Source: Kitasatospora sp. NBC_01287
GTDB lineage: Bacteria; Actinomycetota; Actinomycetes; Streptomycetales; Streptomycetaceae
Reading direction: 5' to 3'
DNA: 64,000 nucleotides
Assembly: GCF_026340565.1 (NCBI RefSeq)
Contig: NZ_JAPEPB010000001.1
Coordinates: 5,742,501 to 5,806,500 of the forward strand
Made by a program: the position numbers and the translations under genes. Shown piece by piece: positions 26,777 through 35,568 of the stretch. Numbering within the stretch: position 1 is the first letter of the stretch; each line of letters starts with the position of its first letter. The notes beneath the pieces are model-generated. The model did no database searches and was not told the DNA's origin. It saw only the letters and a program-made list of their open reading frames with translations.

Positions 26777-26971
26777 CTAGGCCAGCGCCTGCCGGCAGAT
26801 CATCGCCACCGCCAGCAGCGCGGCCAGCAGCGCGAGCAGCGTGGCCGGGGAGAGCGTGGAGAAGGGGCCCTGCTGCTGTTGCAGCCGGGCACGCTCGGCG
26901 CGGCAGACCGGGCACCGGCCCTCGCTGACGCGGCCGGCGCAGTTGGCGCACACCAGATGGTCGCATGTCAT
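26777..26971 (-). CDS. Small zinc-ribbon membrane protein (64 aa)
   Basis: Microprotein with a Cys/His cluster at its N-terminus (MTCDHLVCANC, then CPVC at 19-22), which looks like a RING- or zinc-ribbon-type metal site. A short Gln-rich spacer and a hydrophobic helix (about 42-60, LLALLAALLAVAM) close to the C-terminus suggest a tail-anchored membrane protein. The ATG at 26971 has an excellent AGGAGGAG about eight bases upstream, which strongly supports translation. Position between prfB and ftsE. I know no assigned function. Confidence 0.75.
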   Translation of the reverse strand: MTCDHLVCANCAGRVSEGRCPVCRAERARLQQQQGPFSTLSPATLLALLAALLAVAMICRQALA

Positions 26972-27487
26972 GCGATCTCCTCCTTGCCTGCTACAGCCAA
27001 CGCGCCGGGCAGCCGGATGGTTCCCGTATCTGCTCCGGGCGGGGGATCGGAGCCGGACCGCGGCAGCGCGGTTTGCCCTCTACTCTGCCAGGTTCCGCGG
27101 CTTCCGGCGCCCGGGCCGGAAAACCGCTCCCGGGGCCGCACACCTCGGGCCGCCCCGGTGCCGGCGGGCCGGGCCCGAGGTGTGCGGCCCCGGGAGCGGG
27201 CTGTGGATCGACTCACGATTTTCCGGTTATTTCCCATCGAGAGCGGACAATCCGTCAGGACCGTTCGCCGGACCGCCCTGCGCGGTCTCAGCCGGGTCGC
27301 GTATGGTCCCAAGCCGGGGGCAGCCGTTCGGGCCGCTCCCGCCACCCCGCCTCGGCCGGATCGAGGGGCGGGTCCGCCCCAGGAGCAGTGCGACCGGCGC
27401 CCGTCATCGGCCTGAAGTAACGATCGGGTTACGGAAGTTGTCCGAGCTGTCGGCTGCTCCGCCTAGGATGGCCTCCGTGATGCAGCC
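26972..27487. other. Divergent intergenic region microprotein/ftsE (516 bp)
   Basis: No protein gene is supportable. It contains the 28-bp inverted repeat described separately (27124-27199). TAGGAT at 27464-27469 is a likely -10 box for ftsE, giving a leader of only about 10 nt, with TTGTCC at 27438-27443 as a poorly spaced -35. The stretch 27210-27260 is AT-richer than average. Confidence 0.45.
27124..27199. repeat. Perfect 28-bp inverted repeat
   Basis: Arms 27124-27151 and 27172-27199 are exact reverse complements, separated by 20 nt that can pair further. It is larger than any other hairpin in the window. It lies in a divergent region, not at a gene end, so an ordinary terminator role is not obvious. 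Confidence 0.92.
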
Positions 27488-28177
27488 GTGATCAGATTCG
27501 ACAACGTTTCCAAGACCTATCCCAAGCAGAACCGCCCCGCCCTGTCGGAGGTCTCGCTGGAGATCGAGAAGGGCGAGTTCGTCTTCCTGGTCGGTTCCTC
27601 CGGCTCGGGCAAGTCCACCTTCCTGCGCCTGTGCCTGCGCGAGGAGCGCCCCAGCACGGGCGAGGTGCACGTGCTCGGCAAGGACCTGGGCAAGCTGTCC
27701 AACTGGAAGGTGCCGCACATGCGGCGCCAACTGGGCACCGTCTTCCAGGACTTCCGCCTGCTGCCGAACAAGACCGTGGCGCAGAACGTGGCGTTCGCGC
27801 TGGAGGTCATCGGCAAGCCGAAGGGTGCCATCAACAAGGTGGTGCCCGAGGTGCTCGACCTGGTCGGCCTCGGCGGCAAGGAGGACCGGATGCCCGGCGA
27901 GCTCTCCGGTGGTGAGCAGCAGCGCGTGGCGATCGCCCGGGCCTTCGTCAACCGCCCGATGCTGCTGATCGCCGACGAGCCGACCGGCAACCTGGACCCG
28001 CAGAACTCGGTCGGCATCATGAAGTTGCTGGACCGGATCAACCGCACCGGGACCACGGTGCTGATGGCCACCCACGACCAGGCCATCGTCGACCAGATGC
28101 GCAAGCGCGTGATCGAGCTCGACAAGGGGCTGCTGGTCCGCGACCAGGCCCGCGGTGTCTACGGGTACCAGCACTAG
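27488..28177 (+). CDS. ftsE: Cell division ATP-binding protein FtsE
   Basis: ATPase of the FtsEX complex, an ABC-type machine that does not transport but activates peptidoglycan hydrolases across the membrane during growth and division. 229 aa. Walker A is GSSGSGKST (about 36-44), the ABC signature LSGGEQQR, and Walker B LLIADEPT, all intact. The start is GTG at 27488 with no Shine-Dalgarno sequence and a -10-like TAGGAT 18 bases before it, so the leader is very short. ftsX follows after 105 bp. Confidence 0.97.
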   Translation: MIRFDNVSKTYPKQNRPALSEVSLEIEKGEFVFLVGSSGSGKSTFLRLCLREERPSTGEVHVLGKDLGKLSNWKVPHMRRQLGTVFQDFRLLPNKTVAQNVAFALEVIGKPKGAINKVVPEVLDLVGLGGKEDRMPGELSGGEQQRVAIARAFVNRPMLLIADEPTGNLDPQNSVGIMKLLDRINRTGTTVLMATHDQAIVDQMRKRVIELDKGLLVRDQARGVYGYQH

Positions 28178-28282
28178 GCCCGTACGGCCCTGGGCCCCCG
28201 AGGCCCCGGGGCCCGGCCGGCTCCGCCGGCCCGTCGTGTCGCCGCCGGTCCACCAGCCTTGATCTTGGAGTAGAAGAAGCCC

Positions 28283-29194
28283 ATGCGCGCCCAGTTCATC
28301 CTGTCGGAGATCGGTGTGGGTCTCCGCCGCAACCTGACCATGACCATCGCGGTCGTGGTCAGCGTCGCGCTCTCGCTCGCCCTGGCCGGGGCCAGTCTGC
28401 TGGTCCGTGACCAGGTCAACTCGATGAAGGGGTACTGGTACGACAAGGTCGAGGTCAGTATCTACTTCTGCACCAAGGCGGACGCCAAGACCGCCCCGCA
28501 GTGCGCCAACGGTGCCGCCACCCAGGACCAGATCGACGCCGTGAAGGCCGGTCTGGACAAGATGCAGCCGCTGGTCGAGAGCTCCACCTTCGAGAGCCAG
28601 GCGGAGGCGTACAAGCACTGGAAGGACATGAACCCGGACAACGCCCTGGTCTCCGTCCTCGGTGCCGACGCGATCCCCTCCTCCTGGCGGGTGAAGCTGA
28701 GCGACCCGACCCGTTACGACGTGCTGCAGAGCGCGTTCGCCGGGCATCCAGGAGTGCGCTCGGTGGAGGACGAGCGGCAGATCCTGGACAACCTCTTCGG
28801 GCTGCTCAACGGTCTGCAGACGGCAGCCTTCGTGATCATGGTGCTGATGCTGTCGGTGGCCCTGCTGCTGATCGTCAACACCGTGCGGGTCTCGGCCTTC
28901 AGTCGAAGGCGGGAGACCGGGATCATGCGCTTGGTGGGCGCGTCCAACTTCTACGTGCAGATGCCGTTCATCGCGGAGGCGGCCTTCGCCGCCTTGCTGG
29001 GCGCGGTGCTGGCCTCGGGTCTGCTGCTGCTCGGCAACTTCGGCGTGCACAGCTGGCTCGCCAAGAAGGTGGCGTTCATCCAGTTCATCGGGCTCTCCTC
29101 GGTGCTCCAGGTGATCCCGCTGCTGATCGTGGCCGGTATGGCGATGGCGGCGATCGCGGCCTTCCTGACCCTGCGCAAGTACCTGAAGGTCTAG
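28283..29194 (+). CDS. ftsX: Cell division permease-like protein FtsX
   Basis: Membrane partner of FtsE. 303 aa with four transmembrane segments: one near 20-42, then a large extracellular domain (about 43-170) that in other bacteria binds hydrolase activators, then three more (about 175-198, 225-247 and 270-292). The N-terminus MRAQFILSEIGVGLRRNLTM is typical of actinobacterial FtsX. The extracellular domain contains a Cys pair (FCTKADAKTAPQC) that could form a disulfide. In actinobacteria the expected effectors are RipC-like NlpC/P60 hydrolases; none is in the window. Confidence 0.96.
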   Translation: MRAQFILSEIGVGLRRNLTMTIAVVVSVALSLALAGASLLVRDQVNSMKGYWYDKVEVSIYFCTKADAKTAPQCANGAATQDQIDAVKAGLDKMQPLVESSTFESQAEAYKHWKDMNPDNALVSVLGADAIPSSWRVKLSDPTRYDVLQSAFAGHPGVRSVEDERQILDNLFGLLNGLQTAAFVIMVLMLSVALLLIVNTVRVSAFSRRRETGIMRLVGASNFYVQMPFIAEAAFAALLGAVLASGLLLLGNFGVHSWLAKKVAFIQFIGLSSVLQVIPLLIVAGMAMAAIAAFLTLRKYLKV

Positions 29195-29316
29195 GCCCTG
29201 TCCCGCTCCAGGGTCCGCCGGCCCGGGAGCACGGAGCGGACCGGCTGTCGTCACTCCCGGTGGCGTTGCGCCGTTCTGCGGCCACAGAGCGCACCGGGCG
29301 CTTACACTCCGCTGCC

Positions 29317-30558
29317 ATGACCGCAACCGCGATGGGTGTCCCTGCGGCCGGCGGCCGGGGGAGGGCGCGCCGCGGTGCCGCTCTCGGCCTGGTGTTCGGC
29401 GCGGTGCTGCTCAGCGGTGCCGCCGCGGGTGCCTGGGGCGGCACCGCTCCGGTGCGTCCGGCCGTCCCGGCCGGCAACGCAACCGCGTCCGGTCAGCGCA
29501 GCCAGGGCAGCGAGGACGGCCAGGACGGCCATCGCGGCCTGGACGGTGGTGCACCGCCCGCGGCGGCGCTCACCCCGCAGCAGGCCGAGCGCCTGGTGGC
29601 GGTCGGCGGCGACCGCTGGGCCGCCTACTACAGCCCGCAGGAGTACGCCGAGTTCGCCCAGGGCCTGGACGGCGAGTACCTGGGGGTCGGGCTCTTCGTG
29701 GACCGGGCCGCCGACGGCTCGACGGTGGTCGCCGAGCTGACCCCGGGCTCGCCGGCCGCCGCGGCCGGGATCGCGGTCGGCGAGCGCCTGCTCGCGGTGG
29801 ACGGCGCGCCGGTGGACCGCCTGCCGGTGACCGAGGTGGTGGCCCGGCTGCGCGGCCGCCCCGACACCCCCGCCGAGCCGGGCCGCGCGGCCGGGCCCGG
29901 TTCCGCGGTGCGGCTCACGCTGCGCCGGCCCGGCGCGGCGCCGCGCGAGGTGACGCTGCGCCGGGCCGTGCTCGCCGCCCAGGACGTCGCGGTGGACCAC
30001 CCGGCCGCCGGGGTGCTCTGGATCACCGCGCGGGCCTTCACCACCGGGGTCGGCGCCGAGATCGCCGCGGCGGTGCGGCGATCTCCCGAGCACGGGGTGG
30101 TGCTCGACCTGCGCGGCAACTCCGGTGGCCTGGTGGCTGAGGCGGTCGCCACCGCCTCGGTCTTCCTGGACGGCGGCCCGGTCGCCTCCTACCTGGCCGG
30201 CGGCGAGCGGCGGGAGTTGACCGCCGCACCCGGCGGCGACGCGCGCACGCCGCTGGTGGTGCTGGTGGACGGCGGCACCATGAGCGCCGCCGAACTGCTG
30301 GCCGGCGCGCTACAGGACCGTTGCCGGGCGGTGCTGGTGGGCAGCCGGACCTTCGGCAAGGGCACCGTGCAGCAGCCCAGCCGGCTCGCCGACGGATCGG
30401 TGCTGGAGCTCACCGTGGGCCGCTGGTCCACCCCCGCCGGCCGCTCGCCGGACGGCACCGGGCTGCTCCCCGACGTGCCCGCCGCCGACCCCGGCAGCGC
30501 CGACGCGCTGGCGCTGCGGGTGCTCAGCGGTCTCGGCGAGGTGGCCGCGCGGCCGTAA
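29317..30558 (+). CDS. S41 family C-terminal processing peptidase, secreted
   Basis: Tail-specific protease of 413 aa. An N-terminal signal anchor (about 22-45) is followed by a disordered stretch, a PDZ domain (about 118-200, with GLDGEYLGVGLFV and PGSPAAAAGIAVGERLLAVDG), and the S41 core. The catalytic Ser is in VDGGTMSAAEL (about 322) and the Lys in TFGKGTVQ (about 347). The frame is open far upstream, but the ATG at 29317 precedes the signal sequence. TACACT ends eight bases before it, consistent with a leaderless mRNA. Located between ftsX and smpB, as in other streptomycetes. Likely acts on envelope proteins; the target is unknown. Confidence 0.92.
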   Translation: MTATAMGVPAAGGRGRARRGAALGLVFGAVLLSGAAAGAWGGTAPVRPAVPAGNATASGQRSQGSEDGQDGHRGLDGGAPPAAALTPQQAERLVAVGGDRWAAYYSPQEYAEFAQGLDGEYLGVGLFVDRAADGSTVVAELTPGSPAAAAGIAVGERLLAVDGAPVDRLPVTEVVARLRGRPDTPAEPGRAAGPGSAVRLTLRRPGAAPREVTLRRAVLAAQDVAVDHPAAGVLWITARAFTTGVGAEIAAAVRRSPEHGVVLDLRGNSGGLVAEAVATASVFLDGGPVASYLAGGERRELTAAPGGDARTPLVVLVDGGTMSAAELLAGALQDRCRAVLVGSRTFGKGTVQQPSRLADGSVLELTVGRWSTPAGRSPDGTGLLPDVPAADPGSADALALRVLSGLGEVAARP

Positions 30559-30603
30559 ACCGGCTGCCGGGCACGGCCGCGAGGTGCGAGAATGTCCGGT
30601 GCT

Positions 30604-31080
30604 ATGGCAAAGGAAACGGGACAGAAGCTGATCGCGCAGAACAAGAAGGCGCGACACGAGTACACGATCCTCGACACCTACGAGTGCGGGATGGTGCTCA
30701 CCGGCACCGAGGTCAAGTCGCTGCGCGAGGGGCGGGCCAACCTGGTCGACGGCTACGCCTACACCCAGGCCGGCGAGGTGTGGATCGACAACGTCTTCAT
30801 CCCCGAGTACACCCAGGGGACGTGGACCAACCACTCGGCGCGGCGCAAGCGCAAGCTGCTGCTGCACAAGATGGAGATCCGCAAGCTGGAGGCGAAGACC
30901 AAGGAGACCGGGCACACCCTGGTGCCGCTCTCGCTCTACTTCAAGGACGGCCGGGTCAAGCTGGAGCTGGCCCTCGCGGTCGGCAAGAAGCTCTACGACA
31001 AGCGGCAGACCCTGCGCGAGAAGCAGGACACCCGGGAGACGGCGCGCGCGGTCTCCGCGGCCCGCCGCCGGCAGGGCTGA
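30604..31080 (+). CDS. smpB: SsrA-binding protein SmpB
   Basis: Carries tmRNA to stalled ribosomes and acts with it in trans-translation. 158 aa with the standard fold: KLIAQNKKARHEYTI near the start, TGTEVKSLREGRANLVDGYAYTQAGEVWI in the core, and a basic tail rich in Lys/Arg. I start at ATG 30604 (MAKETGQKLIAQNKKARH); an in-frame ATG twelve bases upstream at 30592 is possible. GAGAAT about ten bases upstream may be a -10 box. Its RNA partner ssrA lies 1.5 kb downstream. Confidence 0.96.
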   Translation: MAKETGQKLIAQNKKARHEYTILDTYECGMVLTGTEVKSLREGRANLVDGYAYTQAGEVWIDNVFIPEYTQGTWTNHSARRKRKLLLHKMEIRKLEAKTKETGHTLVPLSLYFKDGRVKLELALAVGKKLYDKRQTLREKQDTRETARAVSAARRRQG

Positions 31081-31171
31081 TTGTGCGCGTTCGGTAGCGG
31101 CTTCGTCCCAACTGCGTGATCCTGGCTGGTCAGCGGCCTGGGGGCGGCATCCGGATCGGTACGATTCGGGG

Positions 31172-32464
31172 ATGAACGTCTCCCTGCTGGCCGGCTGGTT
31201 CCCGTGGGCCGTCCAAGTCGCCGCGGGGGCCGCCCTGCTGGCCTCGATCGGTTGGCGGGACCGCCGCTGGCGGCTGCGCCGGGTCCCGGTGGCGGTCGGC
31301 GCCGCCGCGCTGCTGACCGGCCTGGCCGGGCTGCTCGCGGTCACCGTCGGCGGGGTCACCGACCCGCTGCCGCCGGAACTCTGGCTCTGGGCCGGCGCCG
31401 CCGTGCTGGCACTCGCGGTGCTGGTGGCCGGCCGGCGCTCGGCGCGCTGGTGGCGCCGAGCGCTCGCGCCGGTGGCCGCCCTGCTCGCCCTGCTGGCCGC
31501 CGGCAACGCGCTGAACGCCGCCACCGGCTACTTCCCGACCCTGGACGACGCGATCGGCGAGCTGACCGGCGCACCGCTGCCCCAGCAGGTGACGCTCGAC
31601 CAGCTCGGCTCGCTGACCGGTCGGACCGGCACCGGCCGGATCGTCCAGGTGGACATACCCGACAGCGCCAGCGGTTTCGAGCACCGCCCCGAGCTGGTGT
31701 ACCTGCCGCCGGCCTGGTTCCGCAGCAAGGCCCGCCCCAAGCTGCCCGTGGTGGAGATGATCGGCGGCGAGTACGCGGCGCCCGACAACTGGGTGCGCGC
31801 CGGTGACGCGGTGCGGACCGCCGACGCCTATGCCGCCCGGCACGGCGGTTACGCGCCGGTCCTGGTCTTCACCGACGCGACCGGCGGATTCAAGGTCGAC
31901 ACCGAATGCGTGGACGGTCCGAACGGAATGGCCGAGGACCACCTGGTGCGCGACATCCCGCCGTACATCGAGAAGACCTTCGGCACCGCGACCGACCCGC
32001 GCAAGTGGGGCGTGGCGGGCTGGTCGATGGGCGGGACCTGCGCGGTCGACCTGGCGGTTGAACACCCCCAGGTCTTCACCCATTTCGAGGACATCTCCGG
32101 CGACCTCGGACCCAACGCCGGCGACAAGCAGCAGACCATCGACAAGCTCTACGGCGGCAACGCGGCGGCCTGGTCGGCGCACGATCCGCTGACGGTGCTC
32201 GGGCGCCACGGCAAGTACCGCGGTACCTCCGGGTGGTTCGAGAGCGGCGATGAGGAGGTCCGGCAGACCGCGCAGGGCAGGCAGCTGGCCGCGGCCGCCC
32301 GCAAGGACGGCATCGCGTGCACGGTGGACGTCCAACCGGGCCGGCACGTCTGGCAGTTCGCCGCCACCGCGTTCGCCGACGCGCTGCCCTGGCTGGCCCA
32401 GCAGCTCGGCACCCCCGGGCCGCACGTGACCAAGTCGCCGCCGGCCCCCGGCGCGGCGGCCTAA
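31172..32464 (+). CDS. Membrane-anchored esterase, antigen-85/esterase-D type alpha/beta hydrolase
   Basis: 430-aa protein. Three or four hydrophobic helices in the first 125 residues are followed by an extracellular alpha/beta-hydrolase domain (about 150-420). The nucleophile Ser is in GWSMGG near residue 285, the general layout is that of Esterase_D/antigen-85 proteins (ELVYLPPAWF, VDTECVDGPNG), and a candidate His is in GRHVWQF near 390. Substrate unknown; mycolic acids are not expected in streptomycetes. TACGAT ends six bases before the ATG, suggesting a leaderless transcript. It separates smpB from ssrA. Confidence 0.88.
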   Translation: MNVSLLAGWFPWAVQVAAGAALLASIGWRDRRWRLRRVPVAVGAAALLTGLAGLLAVTVGGVTDPLPPELWLWAGAAVLALAVLVAGRRSARWWRRALAPVAALLALLAAGNALNAATGYFPTLDDAIGELTGAPLPQQVTLDQLGSLTGRTGTGRIVQVDIPDSASGFEHRPELVYLPPAWFRSKARPKLPVVEMIGGEYAAPDNWVRAGDAVRTADAYAARHGGYAPVLVFTDATGGFKVDTECVDGPNGMAEDHLVRDIPPYIEKTFGTATDPRKWGVAGWSMGGTCAVDLAVEHPQVFTHFEDISGDLGPNAGDKQQTIDKLYGGNAAAWSAHDPLTVLGRHGKYRGTSGWFESGDEEVRQTAQGRQLAAAARKDGIACTVDVQPGRHVWQFAATAFADALPWLAQQLGTPGPHVTKSPPAPGAAA

Positions 32465-32469
32465 TCGGC

Positions 32470-32498
32470 TGGACCGCCCCATCCGGGGCGCGTACCAT
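32470..32498 (+). promoter_or_regulatory. Predicted ssrA promoter
   Basis: TGGACC (32470-32475) and TACCAT (32493-32498) with a 17-bp spacer. A start near 32505 would give a precursor with about 65 nt to be removed from the tmRNA 5' end at 32570. Confidence 0.5.
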
Positions 32499-32569
32499 GG
32501 AGCGAGCGTCACCGGACGGGGTCGACCCGGGCGGGGCGCGGTTCAACCAGCTGTTTCTCAAAAAAACAT

Positions 32570-32941
32570 GGGGATGATCGGTTTCGACAGGGGACGTCGA
32601 AACAGGAGAAGCGAGCCGAGGAACGCGGCAATGATCTCGTTAACCATCTGTCGCAAAAAAATAATCGCCAATTCTAAGCGCGAGTCCTTCGCGCTCGCTG
32701 CCTGAGCAGCGAGTAGCCAAGGTGTCAGACCGGGGAGTTCCCGACCCGGAGCCTGGCATAATTTAGGGAACTCAACTGCCCACCCGGGTTACGCGGGTGA
32801 GCGGGACAACAAACAGTAGCTGGGCCCGTTGGCGGCTTGTCCGCGTGACTGCCAGGGCCGAGAAAAGCACAGCGGACTGCGCTCGGAGAAGTCCTGAATC
32901 CACTCCACTGGACCCGGGTTCGATTCCCGGCATCTCCACCA
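32570..32941 (+). ncRNA. ssrA: Transfer-messenger RNA (tmRNA)
   Basis: Rescues stalled ribosomes with SmpB by adding a degradation tag. The 5' end GGGGATGATCGGTTTCGAC and the 3' end with a tRNA-like T arm (GGGTTCGATTCCCGG) and CATCTCC-ACCA form the acceptor stem: GGGGATG pairs with CATCTCC with one G-U. CCA is encoded. The tag reading frame runs from GCC at 32667 to TGA at 32703-32705 and encodes ANSKRESFALAA, ending in the protease-recognised ALAA. Total 372 nt. The tag is two to four residues shorter than tags I recall from other streptomycetes. Confidence 0.98.
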
Positions 32942-32956
32942 TCCCATGTGCATGCG

Positions 32957-32984
32957 GGCCGCCTTCCGATTCCGGAGGGCGGCC
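32957..32984 (+). terminator. Terminator hairpin downstream of ssrA
   Basis: A 12-bp stem (32957-32968 with 32973-32984, one G-U pair) with a four-base loop begins 16 bp after the tmRNA CCA end and is followed by a T-rich stretch. Confidence 0.8.
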
Positions 32985-33053
32985 TTCGTGTTTCCCGAAG
33001 CACCCGAAGCGCCCGGGGCATCCGGTGGCGCGCGACCGGGACGCCCGCCCTGG

Positions 33054-33083
33054 GTGACCCGTCCTGGCCTCCGGGAGTAGGAT
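33054..33083 (+). promoter_or_regulatory. Predicted helR promoter
   Basis: GTGACC (33054-33059) and TAGGAT (33078-33083), spacer 18 bp, about 65 bp before the chosen helR start. I do not see the inverted-repeat rifamycin-associated element reported upstream of inducible helR genes. Confidence 0.5.
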
Positions 33084-33148
33084 CGTCCGTCCGCCGACTT
33101 TGGACGGCGGTCATCTCTCCGACCAGCAGACGTACGACAGGGGACCCC

Positions 33149-35515
33149 TTGGGCGCGCACGGCAGGCAGCACGCGGCCGCAACCACCGAGGCCGGAACGG
33201 CACCAGCGGGCATCATCACGAGCGCGGCCGAGGGGCTGCGCGAGCGAGAGATCGCCGGCGAGCAGCGGCACCTCGACACCGTCTACCGGCGATTGGAGGA
33301 GAAGCTCGCCGAGGCCGAGTACGTGCTGGAAGACGCCGCCAAGCGGGTCCAGGTCGGCACCCCCGGCGCGCTCGCCGAGCGGGACGCGCAGGTCTACCGG
33401 GCCGGCACGCACCTCAACCGGTTGAACAACGAGTTCGAGGACTTCCTCTTCGGCCGGATCGACCTGCAGCAGGCCGACGCCCCCGAGGAGCACGGCATCC
33501 CCTCCTTCACCCCGCTGGACCCGGGTGACGAGAACGTCGCGCAGACCCTGCACATCGGCCGGCTCGGCGTGCTCGACGCCGAGTACGGCCCGCTGGTGAT
33601 CGACTGGCGGGCGCCGGCCGCCGCCCCCTTCTACCGGGCCACCCCGCTGGAGCCGGGCCGGGTGCTGCGCCGCCGGGTGATCCGCTCCAAGGGCCGCAAG
33701 GTGATCGGCGTCGAGGACGACCTGCTGCGTCCCGACCTCACCCCGGTGCTGGGTGGCGAGGAACTGGCGGTGATCGGCGACGGCGCCCTGATGGCCTCGC
33801 TCGGCCGGGCCCGCAGCCACACCATGCGCGACATCGTCTCCTCGATCCAGAAGGAGCAGGACGAGGTGATCCGGGCGCCCGCGGCCGGCGCCACCCTGGT
33901 CACCGGCGGCCCCGGCACCGGCAAGACCGCCGTGGCCCTGCACCGGGCCGCGTTCCTGCTCTACCAGGACCGCCGCCGGTACGCGGGCGGCATCCTGGTG
34001 GTCAGCCCGACCCCGCTGCTGGTCTCCTACACCGAGGGCGTGCTGCCCTCGCTCGGCGAGGAGGGCCAGGTGGCGATCCGGGCGATCGGCAGCCTGGTGG
34101 ACGGCATCGAGGCCGAGCGCTACGACAGCCCCGAGACGGCGCGGATCAAGGGTTCGGCCCGGATGATCCAGCTGCTGCGCCGGGCGGCGCGGGCCGCGCT
34201 GGAGGTGCCGACCGGCGGCTCCGGCGCGGGCGGTGCGCCGGCCGAGCTGAAGGTGGTGGCGCGCGGCGAGGTGCTGCGGCTGGACGCCGGGCGGCTGCGC
34301 GCGGTGCGCGGCAACGTGGTGGGCAGCGGCGGCACCCCGCTCAACCTGCTGCGCCCCAGGGCCCGCCGGCTGCTGCTCGACGCGCTCTGGGTGGAGGCCA
34401 CCAAGCACCTGCCCAGGCCCGCCGACCACTTCTCCCGCGAGCAGCGCCAGGAGGAGAAGGAGAGCTTCGACGAGTACGTCTCGGACGAGGCCCCGTTCCT
34501 CGACTTCCTGGACGCCTGGTGGCCCGCCCTGACGCCGCGTCAGGTGCTGGCCACGCTGCGCCAGGCCAAGCACACCAACCGGATCGCCCGGCAGGTGGTC
34601 AGTTCCGAGGAGGCCCGCCTGCTGGCCGCCTCCTGGCGCCACCTGGGCCGGCGCGGCGAGGGGGCGCTCTCGGCGCACGACGTGGCGCTGATCGACGAGC
34701 TGCAGCTGCTGCTCGGCGAGCCGGCCCGGCCCAAGGTGCGCGAGGTGGACGCGGTGGACCTGCTCACCGGTCTGGAGGAGGTGACCACGTTCGCCGACCG
34801 CAGTTCGCGCCGCCGCGAGCAGCTCCCGGTGGAGCGCACCGAGTACGCGCACGTGATCGTCGACGAGGCGCAGGACCTGACGCCGATGCAGTGGCGCATG
34901 ATCGGCCGCCGCTCCCGCTCGGCGACCTGGACCATCGTGGGCGATCCGGCGCAGAGTTCCTGGCCCTTCCCCGCGGAGGCCCAGGCGGCGCTGGACGAGG
35001 TGCTGGCCGGCAAGCCGCGCCGCCGCCACACGCTGACCGTCAACTACCGCAACCCCGCCGAGATCGCCGAGGTGGCGGCGAAGGTGCTGGCGCTGGCCGC
35101 CCCGGGCACGCCCTCGCCCAGCGCCGTGCGCTCCACCGGCATCGAGCCGCGCTTCGCGGCCGTCACCGCTCCCGAGCCGGCCGCCTTCGGTGCCGCCGCC
35201 CGGGCCGAACTGCGCCACCTGCTCGGCGAGGTGGACGGCACGGTCGCCGTGGTGGTCCCGATGGAGCGCCGGGCCGAGGCGGCCGGCTGGATCGAGGGGC
35301 TGGGCGAGCGGGTGGTCGCGCTGGGCAGCCTGGAGGCCAAGGGCCTGGAGTACGACGCCACCGTGGTCGCCGATCCGACCGGCATCGCCGGCGAGTCGGA
35401 GGCCGGGCTGCGGGTCCTCTACGTCGCGCTGACCCGGGCCACCCAGCGCCTGACGGTGCTCTCGGGACCGGACGACCTGCCCGACACCGAGGGCGTCCCC
35501 GCGCTGCTGCGGTAG
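33149..35515 (+). CDS. helR: RNA polymerase recycling helicase-like ATPase, HelR/HelD family
   Basis: UvrD-like superfamily 1 ATPase of about 788 aa. In the family, HelD/HelR proteins insert arms into RNA polymerase, remove stalled nucleic acids and, for Streptomyces HelR, displace rifamycins. The N-terminus forms a predicted antiparallel coiled coil (REIAGEQRHLDTVYRRLEEKL region), followed by the family block LHIGRLGVLDAEYGPLVIDWRAP, the P-loop GGPGTGKTAV near 255, Walker B VIVDEAQDLTP, and C-terminal VALTRATQRL. The frame is open to 32948; I choose TTG 33149, preceded by AGGGGA, because the upstream part overlaps the tmRNA terminator and has no family match. The start is therefore uncertain. 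It ends in a strong hairpin. Confidence 0.9.
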   Translation: MGAHGRQHAAATTEAGTAPAGIITSAAEGLREREIAGEQRHLDTVYRRLEEKLAEAEYVLEDAAKRVQVGTPGALAERDAQVYRAGTHLNRLNNEFEDFLFGRIDLQQADAPEEHGIPSFTPLDPGDENVAQTLHIGRLGVLDAEYGPLVIDWRAPAAAPFYRATPLEPGRVLRRRVIRSKGRKVIGVEDDLLRPDLTPVLGGEELAVIGDGALMASLGRARSHTMRDIVSSIQKEQDEVIRAPAAGATLVTGGPGTGKTAVALHRAAFLLYQDRRRYAGGILVVSPTPLLVSYTEGVLPSLGEEGQVAIRAIGSLVDGIEAERYDSPETARIKGSARMIQLLRRAARAALEVPTGGSGAGGAPAELKVVARGEVLRLDAGRLRAVRGNVVGSGGTPLNLLRPRARRLLLDALWVEATKHLPRPADHFSREQRQEEKESFDEYVSDEAPFLDFLDAWWPALTPRQVLATLRQAKHTNRIARQVVSSEEARLLAASWRHLGRRGEGALSAHDVALIDELQLLLGEPARPKVREVDAVDLLTGLEEVTTFADRSSRRREQLPVERTEYAHVIVDEAQDLTPMQWRMIGRRSRSATWTIVGDPAQSSWPFPAEAQAALDEVLAGKPRRRHTLTVNYRNPAEIAEVAAKVLALAAPGTPSPSAVRSTGIEPRFAAVTAPEPAAFGAAARAELRHLLGEVDGTVAVVVPMERRAEAAGWIEGLGERVVALGSLEAKGLEYDATVVADPTGIAGESEAGLRVLYVALTRATQRLTVLSGPDDLPDTEGVPALLR

Positions 35516-35533
35516 CGCGGACACTCCGTCAAC

Positions 35534-35568
35534 GACTGTGGCCCCCACCGGAGGTGGGGGCCACAGTC
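35534..35568 (+). terminator. Terminator hairpin downstream of helR
   Basis: Perfect 16-bp stem (35534-35549 with 35553-35568) with a three-base loop, 18 bp after the stop codon. Confidence 0.92.

Noticed and set aside
32948..33148. Extension of helR upstream to the tmRNA 3' end
   Set aside because: The extension crosses the tmRNA terminator and the predicted helR promoter and lacks family similarity.
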